From Chromatiales bacterium (GTDB lineage Bacteria > Pseudomonadota > Gammaproteobacteria > Steroidobacterales > GCA-2729495), in contig CP070671.1 in NCBI GenBank assembly GCA_020351875.1, forward strand, positions 868,142 to 932,141: DNA of 64,000 nucleotides, read 5' to 3'. A model generated the notes under the pieces. The model saw only the letters and a program-made list of their open reading frames with translations. It ran no database searches and was not told the origin of the DNA. Shown piece after piece: positions 33,283 through 42,971 of this stretch. Made by a program: the position numbers and the translations under genes. Each line of letters starts with the position of its first letter. The first letter of the stretch is position 1.

Positions 33283-34038
33283 ATGCTCAAGATCGACGAC
33301 CTGCGCGTGAGCGTAGACGGCAAACCCATACTCAACGGCCTGAGCCTGGCGGTACAGCCGGGCGAGGTGCACGCGATCATGGGGCCCAACGGCTCCGGCA
33401 AGAGCACGCTCGCCCACGTGCTGGCCGGGCGGCCCGGCTACGAGGTCACCGGCGGCAGTGTCCAGTACCACGGGCAGGACCTGCTCGACATGGAACCGGA
33501 AGAACGCGCGTGGGCCGGCCTGTTCCTGGGCTTCCAGTACCCGGTGGAAATCCCGGGCGTGAATAATGTTTACCTGCTGAAGGCCGCGCTGAATGCGCGC
33601 CGGCGCCACCGGGGCGAGGAAGAAATCAACGCGATCGAGTTCCTGAAGCTGGTCCGGGAAAAAGCGGCGCTGATGCAGATGGACGAAAGTTTCCTGAACC
33701 GTGGCGTCAATGAGGGTTTTTCCGGCGGCGAGAAGAAGCGCAACGAAATCTTCCAGATGACGGTGCTGGAGCCGGAACTCGCCGTGCTGGATGAAACCGA
33801 CTCCGGTCTCGACATCGACGCGCTGAAGATCGTCGCGAACGGGGTCAACAGCATGCGTGACCCGGCGCGTTCGTTCGTGCTGGTCACGCATTATCAGCGC
33901 CTGCTCGACTACATCGAGCCCGACTACGTGCACGTGCTGGCGGACGGCCGCATCGTGCGCACCGGCGACAAGGGGCTGGCCGAAGCACTGGAGTCGGGGG
34001 GCTACGACGGTGTGCTGGCGGAGGCGGCGAACTCGTGA
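33283..34038 (+). CDS. sufC: SufC ATPase of the Fe-S assembly complex
   Basis: A 251-residue ABC-type ATPase with Walker A GPNGSGKST (about 34-42), signature FSGGEKKRNEI and Walker B LAVLDETDSGLD, where the SufC-specific DETDSGLD form is kept. It drives rearrangement of SufB-SufD during cluster assembly. Its stop overlaps the GTG of sufD by 4 nt (GTGA). Confidence 0.98.
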   Translation: MLKIDDLRVSVDGKPILNGLSLAVQPGEVHAIMGPNGSGKSTLAHVLAGRPGYEVTGGSVQYHGQDLLDMEPEERAWAGLFLGFQYPVEIPGVNNVYLLKAALNARRRHRGEEEINAIEFLKLVREKAALMQMDESFLNRGVNEGFSGGEKKRNEIFQMTVLEPELAVLDETDSGLDIDALKIVANGVNSMRDPARSFVLVTHYQRLLDYIEPDYVHVLADGRIVRTGDKGLAEALESGGYDGVLAEAANS

Positions 34039-35312
34039 GCATCGCGCGCATCGAACAGGCCTGCGCGGCCCTGCCCGATGACTGGCTGCGGCCTGCGCGA
34101 GACATCGGTATCGCGCGGTTTGCGGCCAACGGTTTTCCGAGCACGCGCCACGAAGACTGGAAATACACAGACCTGGCACCGGTCGCCGAGCGCACCCTCG
34201 CTTACCTGGCCAACCCGCCCCCCGCCCAACCGGCCCCGGTGGAACCGCTACAGGACCACGGCGACAGCATGCGCGTGCTGTTCGTGAACGGACGCCTGGC
34301 GCCGGGCCAGCGATTACCCGTGGCAGAGGGCCTGAGCCTGGTCGCACTTGCCGATGCCGATGCGGCGGGCCGCGCCCGGATTCTCGACCGCCTGCAGGCC
34401 CTGCGGGCCGATCCGGCCGCCGACCTCGCCGCCTTGAATGCCGCCTTCATCAGCGGCGGGCTGCTGATCGAAATTGCCGCCGGTGCGCGTATCGAGCGAC
34501 CGCTGGAAATCCTGCTGCAGGCAGATGGCCAGCCCGTGGCGGCCCAGCCACGCCTGGTGATTTCTGCCGGCGCGAACAGCCAGGTCACCCTGATCGAGCA
34601 ATATGCGGGCACTGGCGCCGGGTTGACCAACGCGGTGACCGACCTGCACTGCGGCCCCGGGGCGCAGGTCAGCTACACGAAGCTGCAGGCGGAGTCACCG
34701 GACACCCACCACGTGGCGTTACAGCGCCTGGTGCTGGAGCGCGACAGCCGTGTGCAGGTCGTGCAGCTGGATCTCGGCGCCCGCCTGTCGCGTAACGACC
34801 TGCAGGTGGAACTGGGCGCGCCCGGCGCCGAAGTGTCGATCCACGGGTTGTTCGTGGCCGACGGCACAGCCCACGTCGACAACCATACGCGGCTGGATCA
34901 CCTGGCGCCGCATACGCTCAGCTCGGAAATCTATCGCGGCATTGCGGCCAACCAGGGCCGCGGCGTGTTCAACGGCAAGATCGTCGTGCACGACGGAGCA
35001 GATGGTACCGACGCTGACCTGAATAACCGCAACCTGCTGCTAAGCCAGCGCGCTGAAATCGACACGAAGCCGGAACTGGAAATCTATGCCGACGACGTGA
35101 AGTGCGCCCACGGGGCGACCACCGGCCAGCTGGATGCGAACGCGCTGTTCTACCTTCGCTCACGGGGGCTGGCGGAGGCGCAGGCGCGCAGCATGCTGGT
35201 CAACGCCTTTGCAAAGGAAATCCTCGAACGCATTCCCCTGCCACGCTTGCGTGAAACGGTCCAGCAGGGCCTCGAACTGCGGCTCGCGCGCGACGCGGAG
35301 GCGCCGGCATGA
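34035..35312 (+). CDS. sufD: Fe-S cluster assembly protein SufD
   Basis: A 425-residue SufD, paralogue of SufB. It has PSTRHEDWKYTDL near the N-terminus, IHGLFVADGTAHVDNHTRLDH in the beta-helix core, and CAHGATTGQLD...FYLRSRGL at the C-terminus, with the Cys and His used in nascent cluster binding. The start is GTG 34035, overlapping sufC. The stop overlaps sufS by 4 nt (ATGA). Confidence 0.96.
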   Translation: MSIARIEQACAALPDDWLRPARDIGIARFAANGFPSTRHEDWKYTDLAPVAERTLAYLANPPPAQPAPVEPLQDHGDSMRVLFVNGRLAPGQRLPVAEGLSLVALADADAAGRARILDRLQALRADPAADLAALNAAFISGGLLIEIAAGARIERPLEILLQADGQPVAAQPRLVISAGANSQVTLIEQYAGTGAGLTNAVTDLHCGPGAQVSYTKLQAESPDTHHVALQRLVLERDSRVQVVQLDLGARLSRNDLQVELGAPGAEVSIHGLFVADGTAHVDNHTRLDHLAPHTLSSEIYRGIAANQGRGVFNGKIVVHDGADGTDADLNNRNLLLSQRAEIDTKPELEIYADDVKCAHGATTGQLDANALFYLRSRGLAEAQARSMLVNAFAKEILERIPLPRLRETVQQGLELRLARDAEAPA

Positions 35313-36556
35313 CGGCGATTCGCAACCAGACTGCCACCACCAGCCTGGACGTCGAAGGACTCCGGGCCGACTTCCCGATCCTGCACCAGCAAGTGAACGG
35401 GCATCGGCTGGCCTATCTCGACAGTGCGGCGTCGTCGCAGCGACCGCGCGCAGTCATCGACGCGATCACCCACTACTACGAGCACGACCACGCGAACGTG
35501 CACCGGGGCGTGCACACGCTCAGCCACCGTGCGACCGACGCCTACGAAGGCGCCCGTGAAAAAGTCCGCAGCTTTCTGAATGCCGCGTCGACGAAAGAAA
35601 TCGTGTTCACCCGGGGGACGACCGAAGCCATCAACCTGGTGGCGAATTCACTGGGCGCGTCTCTGCGCAGCGGCGACGAAATCGTCCTGACGGAACTCGA
35701 GCATCACGCCAACATCGTGCCGTGGCAGATGCTGGCCGAGCGCACGGGCGTGGAACTGCGGGTGATTCCGATCAACGATGCGGGCGAGCTGATCCTCGAC
35801 GACTATCCGGACATGCTCAATTCGCGCACGCGGCTGGTCAGCGTGGCGCAGGTGTCGAACGCCCTCGGCACCATTAACCCGCTCGACCGGATACTCCGCC
35901 CGGCCCGGGATCGAGGCATCCTGACCCTGGTGGACGGCGCGCAGGCAATCCCGCACATGCCGGTGGACGTGCGCGCGCTGGACTGCGACTTCTATGCGTT
36001 TTCCGGCCACAAGATGTGCGGGCCGACGGGCATTGGCGCACTGTACGCCCGCGAGGCGGTGCTGAGCGAACTGCCACCCTGGCAGGGCGGCGGCGACATG
36101 ATCCTCACCGTCAGCTTCAGCGGGACGACCTACAACGAGCTGCCGTACCGCTTTGAAGCCGGCACACCGAACATCGCCGGTGCAGCCGGCCTGGGCGCCG
36201 CGATCGACTACCTCGACAACATCGGCATGGCGGCCATCGAGAACTATGAAGCGGAGCTGCTGGCCTACGCGACGGAGGCCATGGCGGCGGTACAGGACGT
36301 CCAGCTGATTGGCACCGCTGAGCAAAAGGCCGGTGTGCTGTCGTTCAACCTGGACGCCATTCACGCCCACGACCTGGGCACGATCCTCGACCACCAGGGC
36401 GTGGCGATACGCACTGGTCACCACTGCGCGATGCCGGTGATGGAGCACTTTGGCATCGCCGGCACCGCGCGGGCGTCGCTGGCCTTCTACAACACGCGCG
36501 CGGACATCGACCAGTTGATCGAAGCCCTGCAAGTCGCCCGGGAGATGCTGCGCTGA
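35309..36556 (+). CDS. sufS: Cysteine desulfurase SufS
   Basis: A 415-residue group II cysteine desulfurase, supplying sulfur for cluster assembly. The PLP Lys235 is in FSGHKM and the active-site Cys373 in RTGHHCAMP. AYLDSAASSQRP and VHRGVHTLS are conserved N-terminal features. It has SufU as the likely sulfur acceptor, encoded next with a one-base overlap; there is no sufE in the window. Confidence 0.97.
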   Translation: MTAIRNQTATTSLDVEGLRADFPILHQQVNGHRLAYLDSAASSQRPRAVIDAITHYYEHDHANVHRGVHTLSHRATDAYEGAREKVRSFLNAASTKEIVFTRGTTEAINLVANSLGASLRSGDEIVLTELEHHANIVPWQMLAERTGVELRVIPINDAGELILDDYPDMLNSRTRLVSVAQVSNALGTINPLDRILRPARDRGILTLVDGAQAIPHMPVDVRALDCDFYAFSGHKMCGPTGIGALYAREAVLSELPPWQGGGDMILTVSFSGTTYNELPYRFEAGTPNIAGAAGLGAAIDYLDNIGMAAIENYEAELLAYATEAMAAVQDVQLIGTAEQKAGVLSFNLDAIHAHDLGTILDHQGVAIRTGHHCAMPVMEHFGIAGTARASLAFYNTRADIDQLIEALQVAREMLR

Positions 36557-37017
36557 TGACCGAGACGGCAGATCTGAAGGAACTCTATCGGCGCACGGTC
36601 CTGGAGCACAGCCGCGAACCGCACCATTTCGGCCGGCTGGATAGCGCAGACCACAGCGCGACCGGCCACAACCCGCTGTGCGGTGACAAGTGCACCGTTT
36701 ATCTGCAACTGGAAGATGACAGCATCGCGAACATCGCGTTCGAGGGCGCCGGCTGCGCAATTTGCATGGCATCCGCATCGATCATGACCGACACCGTGCA
36801 CGGTCGCCGGATCGGGGAGGCAGAGACCGCAGCCACGGACGTACTGGATGCCTTCGATCGCGACGCCGGGATCGAGAGCCTGCACGGCGACATGGCGGCA
36901 CTCGGCGGTGTGCGTGACTTTCCCACCCGTATCCGCTGTGCCACGTTACCGTGGAAAACCCTGGCGGCCGCGTTGCTCCGCTCACCGGAAACAGTCACCA
37001 CAGAAACCACCAGCTGA
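36556..37017 (+). CDS. sufU: SufU-type sulfur acceptor/scaffold
   Basis: A 153-residue IscU-fold protein. Ligands Cys42 with Asp44 (LCGD), Cys67 and Cys128 (RIRCATLPW) match SufU. The GCAIC motif has a further Cys70. SufU proteins bind Zn and accept sulfur from SufS. Its stop lies 3 nt before the next gene. Confidence 0.94.
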   Translation: MTETADLKELYRRTVLEHSREPHHFGRLDSADHSATGHNPLCGDKCTVYLQLEDDSIANIAFEGAGCAICMASASIMTDTVHGRRIGEAETAATDVLDAFDRDAGIESLHGDMAALGGVRDFPTRIRCATLPWKTLAAALLRSPETVTTETTS

Positions 37018-37020
37018 ATC

Positions 37021-37572
37021 ATGTTTGGACAAGACAGCGAACCTGTAACCCTGAAGCGTGAGGTAGAAGTCATCGTCGTGCCGGCGGGCTTTCCTGTCAC
37101 CCTGGAGAAGGGTGCCCTGGTCTACATCACGCAGGCGATGGGCGGCAGTTTCACGATCTATTTCGAGGGCAACCTGTACCGGGTGGGCGGCAAGGACGCC
37201 GACGCGCTGGGCAAGGAACCGCTGCAGCCGCCGGAACTGCCGGAGAACGCGTCCGATGAAGAGTTCCAGACCCTCGCCTGGGACCAGATGCGCACGATCT
37301 ACGATCCGGAAATCCCGATCAATATCGTCGAACTGGGCCTGATATACGATTGCCGCATCTCCCGGCTGGACGACGGCCGGCGCTACGTTTACGTGGAGAT
37401 GACAGTTACGGCACCCGGGTGCGGCATGGGTGAGTTCCTGGTGGAAGACGTGCGCGAGAAGATCGGCATCATCCCCACCGTCGGCAAGGTCGACGTGGAA
37501 CTGGTTTTCGATCCACCCTGGAACATGGAGATGATGTCCGAGGCCGCGCGCCTGGAAGCCGGGATGATGTAA
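37021..37572 (+). CDS. sufT: SufT family Fe-S maturation protein (DUF59)
   Basis: A 183-residue protein with an N-terminal extension and a DUF59/MIP18 domain at about 85-175: TIYDPEIPINIVELGLIYD, then the TVTAPGCGMGEFLVEDV Cys-containing loop. The family helps load Fe-S clusters on target proteins. It closes the suf operon, which has no A-type carrier gene (sufA) in the window. Confidence 0.95.
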   Translation: MFGQDSEPVTLKREVEVIVVPAGFPVTLEKGALVYITQAMGGSFTIYFEGNLYRVGGKDADALGKEPLQPPELPENASDEEFQTLAWDQMRTIYDPEIPINIVELGLIYDCRISRLDDGRRYVYVEMTVTAPGCGMGEFLVEDVREKIGIIPTVGKVDVELVFDPPWNMEMMSEAARLEAGMM

Positions 37573-37583
37573 GCTCCGTCGCG

Positions 37584-38087
37584 ATGAAGCGACTGACCCT
37601 CGTGCGGCACGCCAAGTCCAGCTGGAAAGATCCCAGCCTTGACGATTTCGACCGCCCCTTGAATCAACGTGGCGAGCGCGACGCGCCGGTCATGGGCCGC
37701 CGGCTGAAGGCCCGCGGCGCCCGGCCATCGCTGATCCTGACCAGCCCGGCCAAACGTGCCAAACGCACGGCCCGGCTGATCGCCGAAGCGATCGGCTACC
37801 CGGTGGAATTCCTGCAGCGCGAGGCGGATTTGTATCTCGCCGATCCCGTTACCATCCTCGCGGTCGTTGCGCGCGAAGCCGAAAGCTTCAATGACGTCTT
37901 CGTCTGCGGCCACAACCCGGGCATGACCGACCTGGCCAACCAGCTCAGTGGCGTGCGCATCGACAACGTGCCGACCTGCGGCATCGTTGCACTCGAGGCA
38001 GACATCGAGAACTGGGCAGACCTCGACCAGGCCGACTGCAAACTGGACTTCTTCGACTATCCGAAGCGGTCCACCGATTCAGAATAA
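37584..38087 (+). CDS. sixA: Phosphohistidine phosphatase SixA-like
   Basis: A 167-residue histidine phosphatase. The catalytic RHAKSS (His9) opens the protein, and CGHNPGM near 112 carries the second His. SixA removes phosphate from phosphohistidine of signalling proteins; substrate here is not visible. It lies 11 nt after sufT and may be read from the suf promoter. Confidence 0.88.
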   Translation: MKRLTLVRHAKSSWKDPSLDDFDRPLNQRGERDAPVMGRRLKARGARPSLILTSPAKRAKRTARLIAEAIGYPVEFLQREADLYLADPVTILAVVAREAESFNDVFVCGHNPGMTDLANQLSGVRIDNVPTCGIVALEADIENWADLDQADCKLDFFDYPKRSTDSE

Positions 38088-38092
38088 GGGCA

Positions 38093-38116
38093 ATCGCGGC
38101 TGAAGCCGCTCCCACC
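38093..38116 (+). repeat. REP-like palindromic element
   Basis: The stretch ATCGCGGCTGAAGCCGCTCCCA contains the hairpin GCGGC-TGAA-GCCGC (38096-38109) followed by TCCCACC. It resembles the short REP sequences common between genes in Pseudomonas and Xanthomonadales. It lies between convergent sixA and sppA and could help end both transcripts. Only one copy is seen in the window. Confidence 0.5.
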
Positions 38117-38147
38117 GGGGAAGCTACGGTTGCGGACCGAGTCCCAG

Positions 38148-40007
38148 CTACAGCAGCTCGCAGAAGCAGTGATAGTAAAGATTCCGTGGGTCGTTGAAGC
38201 GCGCCAGGGCGCGTAACTCCGCATCGATCCGATCGACGATGCTCGCCAGGCCGGCGCGGCTGGCAGACCCCGCGCGGCGCACATTGGCCCAGTCCAGCAG
38301 GGCGCGGCCGGCCGAGGCCGCCCCCATTGCGAAACGACCCGTGAAACCGGTTTCCTGCTGAATGTAGCGAACGCCGTAGTCCTCGTCGTCGAGACCCGCG
38401 CGCTCTGCGGCCACCGTGATCGCACCGTCCAGGCCACCGAGCTCATCGATCAGGCCCAGTTCCAGCGCATCGTTGCCAATCCACACCCGGCCACGCGCCA
38501 GGCTGTCGGCCTGTTCGAAATTCATGTCGCGGTTGGCGGCCACGCGATCAACGAATTGCTGATAGGCCTCTTCCACGCTCGCCTGCAGGATCCGGCGCGC
38601 ATCGGGACCCAGGTCGCGGACGGCTATCGCCTGCCCGCTCAGGCGTGTGGTGCCAAAGCCGTCGGTGCGCACGCCGAGTTCCGCCAGGGTGCGCTGAAAG
38701 GTCGGTAACAGGGCGCCCACTCCAATCGAGCCCGTGATGGTGGCACCGTCGGCCCAGATTTCGTCCGCGGGCATCGCAATGTAGTAGCCACCCGATGCCG
38801 CCACGCTGCTCATGGACGCAACCAGCGGCTTGCCGGTGTCCTTGAGCCCGTTCAGCGCCTCGTAGACTATTTCTGATGCCAACATGCTGCCCCCGGGGCT
38901 GTCCACGCGCAGCACCACCGCGTCGACGGAATCGTCCGTCGCGGCATCACGAATCAGCGCGGCCAGGGTGTCGCCCCCGACAGTGCCCGGCAAGCCGTCA
39001 CCATCCACGATCTGCCCGTTGGCAACGATGACACCGACATTGGCCTGCCGCGTCTCGATCTGACGCATGCGAATGGCGCGCAGGTAATTCGCGTGCCCGA
39101 TGGCGCTGAAGCCAACATCACCGTTCTCGCCCCGGCCCACCAGGCCGGCCAGGTAGTCCTCGAACTCGAGCCGGCCCGCCAGTTCGTTCACCAGGCCGGC
39201 ATCCACCGCCACGCTGGCGAGATCACCGCCAGCCGCTTCCGCCCGGTCGGCCAGCTCATTCGCATAGGCATTCAACGCGTCGGGTTCGAGTCCCCGTGCC
39301 TCGGCGACATCGCCCCGGTATGCAGCCCACAAAGATTCGAGCCAGCGACGCGCGGCTTCGCGATCTTCGTCGGACATGTCGTCGCGAGTGAATGGTTCCA
39401 CGAAAGACTTGAACTCGCCCACGCGGAACACATTCATGTCGATGCGCAATTTTTCCAGGGCTTCGCGGAAGTACGCGCGAAAATAGCCGAAGCCTTCCAT
39501 GTCAATGGCGCCAAATCCATGCATGAACACGGTGTCGGCGTGCGCAGCGAGATAGTACTGGGCCTGGGTATAGGCATCGCCCATCGCGATGACCGGCTTG
39601 CCCGATTCCCGGAAGGCGGTGATGGCAGTGCCGATGTCCCGGAGCTTGGTTAGCCCGCCACCTTGCAGTTTGCCGAGTGACAGCACCACGGCCTGGATCC
39701 GGTCGTCTTCCGCCGCGGCCTGCAAGGCATGGGTCAGGTCGCGCGTGAGGGTTTCACGCGGAGGAATACCCTGCAGCTCGGACAGACTCCGCGTGAACGC
39801 GTCCTCGGAAAGTTGCTCGACCAGCTGCCCGCTGGGGGCGATCACCAGCGCGGCTTTGTCGGGAACCTCCACCACCGCACCCTGGAAGGCCAACAGGATG
39901 ATGCCGATGATCAACAGCAGGATCAGTACCTGGACCAGCGCGCGCAGCACGCCGAATACCCGCCACAGAAAGCGGAAAAAACGCACGAAGAAATTGGGTT
40001 TGTTCAT
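38148..40007 (-). CDS. sppA: Signal peptide peptidase SppA, 67K type
   Basis: A 619-residue inner-membrane serine protease with one transmembrane helix (about 22-42) and tandem S49 domains. The general base Lys200 is in GEFKSFVEPF and the nucleophile Ser405 in AASGGYY; RVDSPGGSMLAS and TITGSIGV are conserved. It cuts leftover signal peptides in the membrane. Length matches the E. coli long form. Confidence 0.96.
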   Translation of the reverse strand: MNKPNFFVRFFRFLWRVFGVLRALVQVLILLLIIGIILLAFQGAVVEVPDKAALVIAPSGQLVEQLSEDAFTRSLSELQGIPPRETLTRDLTHALQAAAEDDRIQAVVLSLGKLQGGGLTKLRDIGTAITAFRESGKPVIAMGDAYTQAQYYLAAHADTVFMHGFGAIDMEGFGYFRAYFREALEKLRIDMNVFRVGEFKSFVEPFTRDDMSDEDREAARRWLESLWAAYRGDVAEARGLEPDALNAYANELADRAEAAGGDLASVAVDAGLVNELAGRLEFEDYLAGLVGRGENGDVGFSAIGHANYLRAIRMRQIETRQANVGVIVANGQIVDGDGLPGTVGGDTLAALIRDAATDDSVDAVVLRVDSPGGSMLASEIVYEALNGLKDTGKPLVASMSSVAASGGYYIAMPADEIWADGATITGSIGVGALLPTFQRTLAELGVRTDGFGTTRLSGQAIAVRDLGPDARRILQASVEEAYQQFVDRVAANRDMNFEQADSLARGRVWIGNDALELGLIDELGGLDGAITVAAERAGLDDEDYGVRYIQQETGFTGRFAMGAASAGRALLDWANVRRAGSASRAGLASIVDRIDAELRALARFNDPRNLYYHCFCELL

Positions 40008-40024
40008 GACAGCTTCCTGCAGTC

Positions 40025-41146
40025 TCAGCGGTTGTCGGCCAGCCCGGCACCCGTGTAGCGAATTCGATAGATGGCGCCGCGCTCGTCGTCACTGACCAGC
40101 AACGACCCGTCTGGCGCAGGCAACACATCCACCGGCCGGCCCAGCACCTCGTCACCGTCGAGAAACCCCTCCAGGAACGGTTCGTAACCGACCGCGCGAT
40201 TGCCGTCCAGGCGCACGAGCGTCACCCGGTAACCGGTCTTGCCGGCTTCGCGACTGCGATTCCAGGATCCGTGTTCCGCGATGAACAGCTGGGAGCGGTA
40301 GCGCGCCGGGAAGGCACGGCCCGTGTAGAAGGTCATGCCCAGCGGCGCCGAATGTGGCGCGAGATTCTGTACCGGTGCCACCGCCTCGTCGCAGCTGCCG
40401 AGTTTCCCGAACTTCGGGTCCGCGATTGTCCCACCGTGGCAATACGGGAAGCCGAAGTCCTGCCCGCTGGCGGACACGCGATTCAGTTCGCAGGGCGGCA
40501 AGTCGTCACCGAGCATGTCCCGGCCATTGTCCGTAAACCACAGTTCGCCGGTCTCCGGGTGCCAGTCGAAACCGACGCTGTTGCGCACGCCCCGGGCCTC
40601 GACACGCCGGTCCGAACCGTCGGCCTGCATACTCAGGATCTGCGCAAACCCGTCCTGGTCGCAGACGTTGCACGGCGCGCCGACGGGCACGTAGAGCCGG
40701 CCGTCCGGGCCAAAGGCGATGTACTTCCATGCGTGCAGACCGTTCTTGAACGGCAACTCGTCGATCACCACTTCCGGCTGCGGCGGCTGCTCGAGCCTGG
40801 TTTCCACGTCCCGCAAGGCCAGGATGCGGCGAGGTTCCGCGATGTAGAGCACGCCGTCGCGAAAGGCGACACCGTTCGGGGTCTTGAGCCCGTCGGCCAC
40901 GACGAACAATTCCGGGTTCCCTGACAGCGCGTCGCGCAACGCGTAGACCCGTTTGCTGCTGCGGGTACCGACGAACAGCGTGCCCTCATCGCCCCAGGCC
41001 ATGGATCGGGCACCAGCGAGATCTTCACTCAGCACGTCGAGCTCGAACCCCGGCGGCAGTCGAAAGTCGGGCCCGGCCGCGCCAGCCGGCGGCCACACCG
41101 CACTGCAAAGCAACAAAAGGACGGCCAAGCGTATCACCACTGGCAT
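40025..41146 (-). CDS. PQQ-dependent sugar dehydrogenase-like (sorbosone dehydrogenase-type) protein
   Basis: A 373-residue periplasmic beta-propeller protein with a signal peptide of about 23 residues (ending AGA). FELDVLSEDLAGARSMAWGDEGTLFVG, HAWKYIAFGPDGRLYVPVGAPCNVC, NSVGFDWHPETGELWFTDNGRD and FIAEHGSWNRS fit the L-sorbosone/aldose dehydrogenase family. It may oxidise an aldose or alcohol with PQQ. No pqq genes are in the window. It lies 17 nt upstream of sppA on the same strand. Confidence 0.88.
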   Translation of the reverse strand: MPVVIRLAVLLLLCSAVWPPAGAAGPDFRLPPGFELDVLSEDLAGARSMAWGDEGTLFVGTRSSKRVYALRDALSGNPELFVVADGLKTPNGVAFRDGVLYIAEPRRILALRDVETRLEQPPQPEVVIDELPFKNGLHAWKYIAFGPDGRLYVPVGAPCNVCDQDGFAQILSMQADGSDRRVEARGVRNSVGFDWHPETGELWFTDNGRDMLGDDLPPCELNRVSASGQDFGFPYCHGGTIADPKFGKLGSCDEAVAPVQNLAPHSAPLGMTFYTGRAFPARYRSQLFIAEHGSWNRSREAGKTGYRVTLVRLDGNRAVGYEPFLEGFLDGDEVLGRPVDVLPAPDGSLLVSDDERGAIYRIRYTGAGLADNR

Positions 41147-41196
41147 GGGTCAGGCTCCTCGCGACGGGGAAGACTGCAGGTTTAGCACTATCGGCA

Positions 41197-42456
41197 TCAG
41201 GGGTCCAACGCGAACAGGGACAAGCCCGGCCAGAAGGTGATCAGCAGCACCGCCGCCGCCAGCATCAGCAGGAACGGCCAAGTCGCGAGGTAGACGGCGA
41301 CGATCGACTGGTTGAACCGGTAACTGGACACGAACAGGTTCAAACCCACCGGGGGCGTCAGGTAACCCAGCTGCATCGTGGCCAGGAACACGATGCCCAG
41401 GTGCACCGGGTGAATCCCATATTCCGCCGCCACCGGCAGGATCAGCGGCACCACCAGCACCAGGGCGGAAAAGATATCAAGTATCGCGCCGAGTACCAGC
41501 AGGAAAGCAACCAGGGCGAGCAGGAAGCTGGTGGGCCCGTCGACGTACTCGCGTACCACGCCGATCAGCATTTCCGGCACCTGCTGATCAATCATGTAGT
41601 TGGTCGACGCGAGCGACACGCCGAGGATCATCAGGATGCCGCCGACCAGCAGCATCGACTGGCGCACCACGTCGATCAGCTGACCGAACTTCACGTCGCG
41701 GTGAATCAGCAACTCGACGAACAACACGTACAGGGCGGTCACGGCGGCGGCCTCAGATACCGCCAGCACACCGGAGTAGATGCCGCCGAGCACGACCACG
41801 GGCAATGGCAGCTCCCATGCGGCATCGCGCAGCGCTGCACCCAGCTCGCGGACGGAAAAGTCTGCCAGCCGCTGCCGCTGGCCGCGATACAGCCACAGGC
41901 AGTAGCCCGACAGGATCGCCATCATCACCAGGCCCGGCGCAATGCCGGCCGTGAACAGGTCATCGATGGATACCTCGGCCACCACCCCGTAAAGAATCAG
42001 CGGCAACGACGGCACGAACAGCAACCCGAGACTGCCGGCCGCGGTGACGAGGCCGAGCGTGAAACGCTCCTGGTAGCCGGCCTGCACCAGCGCCGGGTAC
42101 AACAGGGCGCCCAGCGCGATGATCGTAACGCCCGACGCCCCCGTGAACGCGGTGAACAATGCGCACGCGGCAATGGACACGATGGCAAGACCGCCCGGCA
42201 GCCAGCCGAGCAGCGCCTGCGTGAGCCGCACCAGGCGCGCGGGCGCCCGGCTTTCGCTCAACACGTAACCGGCGAAGGTAAATAACGGTATCGCCAGCAG
42301 GATCGGCATTTCCGCGATGCCGAAGATTTCAATCGGCACGACCGACAGCGGGATCTCGCTGCGCTGGAAACCGAGCATCGCGCTCGCCGCGATCACCGCG
42401 AACAGCGGCATGCCCAGCACCGCGAGCAGGACCAGGACCAGGCCGGTCAGGATCAC
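41197..42456 (-). CDS. dctM: TRAP transporter large membrane subunit
   Basis: A 419-residue membrane protein of the DctM family with about 12 hydrophobic segments, which moves the substrate with a sodium gradient. TGASGVTIIALGALLYPAL near 100 and a C-terminal LGYLTPPVGLNLFVSSYRF are conserved. GTG 42456 is chosen as start because it overlaps the stop of the small subunit by 4 nt (GTGA). Last gene of the four-gene TRAP unit. Confidence 0.94.
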   Translation of the reverse strand: MILTGLVLVLLAVLGMPLFAVIAASAMLGFQRSEIPLSVVPIEIFGIAEMPILLAIPLFTFAGYVLSESRAPARLVRLTQALLGWLPGGLAIVSIAACALFTAFTGASGVTIIALGALLYPALVQAGYQERFTLGLVTAAGSLGLLFVPSLPLILYGVVAEVSIDDLFTAGIAPGLVMMAILSGYCLWLYRGQRQRLADFSVRELGAALRDAAWELPLPVVVLGGIYSGVLAVSEAAAVTALYVLFVELLIHRDVKFGQLIDVVRQSMLLVGGILMILGVSLASTNYMIDQQVPEMLIGVVREYVDGPTSFLLALVAFLLVLGAILDIFSALVLVVPLILPVAAEYGIHPVHLGIVFLATMQLGYLTPPVGLNLFVSSYRFNQSIVAVYLATWPFLLMLAAAVLLITFWPGLSLFALDP

Positions 42457-42971
42457 CCGGGCGCCTCCCCCGTGGCCAGGTCGCGCAGCCGTTTCAGGGT
42501 CCAGATCGAGTAGCGGTAACCGATCAGCGTGAACGCCACGGGCAGGATCGACTGAAAGACCCAGGCCGGCAGCTCGCCCAGCAGCTGGTCGCCGAACTCG
42601 CGCGCATCGCTGACGAAGATGCCGGCGTGCCAGCCGATCAGGAAACACACGGCCGCGGTCAACGCGGCGATCACGGCGCCGGTTAACGCCTGCCAGCGGG
42701 GCGGCAGAAGCCGGGCGAGCGCGTCGATGGCGATGTGCCGGTTATCGCGGCTCGCCGCCACGCCGCCCAGCATGGCCAGCCACAGCACCATGATGCGCAG
42801 GGCCTCATCTGCCCACGGAAAGCCGCCCTCACCGAGATTGCGCAACAGAATCTGCGCGCCCGCCAGCAACAGCATGGCGGCCAGCAGCAAGGCCAGTAGC
42901 AGGTTCTCGATCCCTCGGCCGAGCCGATCGGCCCGGTCCAGCCAGGCGGCGCTGCGCCCGGTGTCGCTCAC
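42453..42971 (-). CDS. dctQ: TRAP transporter small membrane subunit
   Basis: A 172-residue protein with four hydrophobic segments and the DctQ pattern WADEALRIMVLWLAMLGG...HIAIDAL. It sits between the binding-protein and DctM genes and overlaps both by 4 nt. Confidence 0.92.
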   Translation of the reverse strand: MSDTGRSAAWLDRADRLGRGIENLLLALLLAAMLLLAGAQILLRNLGEGGFPWADEALRIMVLWLAMLGGVAASRDNRHIAIDALARLLPPRWQALTGAVIAALTAAVCFLIGWHAGIFVSDAREFGDQLLGELPAWVFQSILPVAFTLIGYRYSIWTLKRLRDLATGEAPG

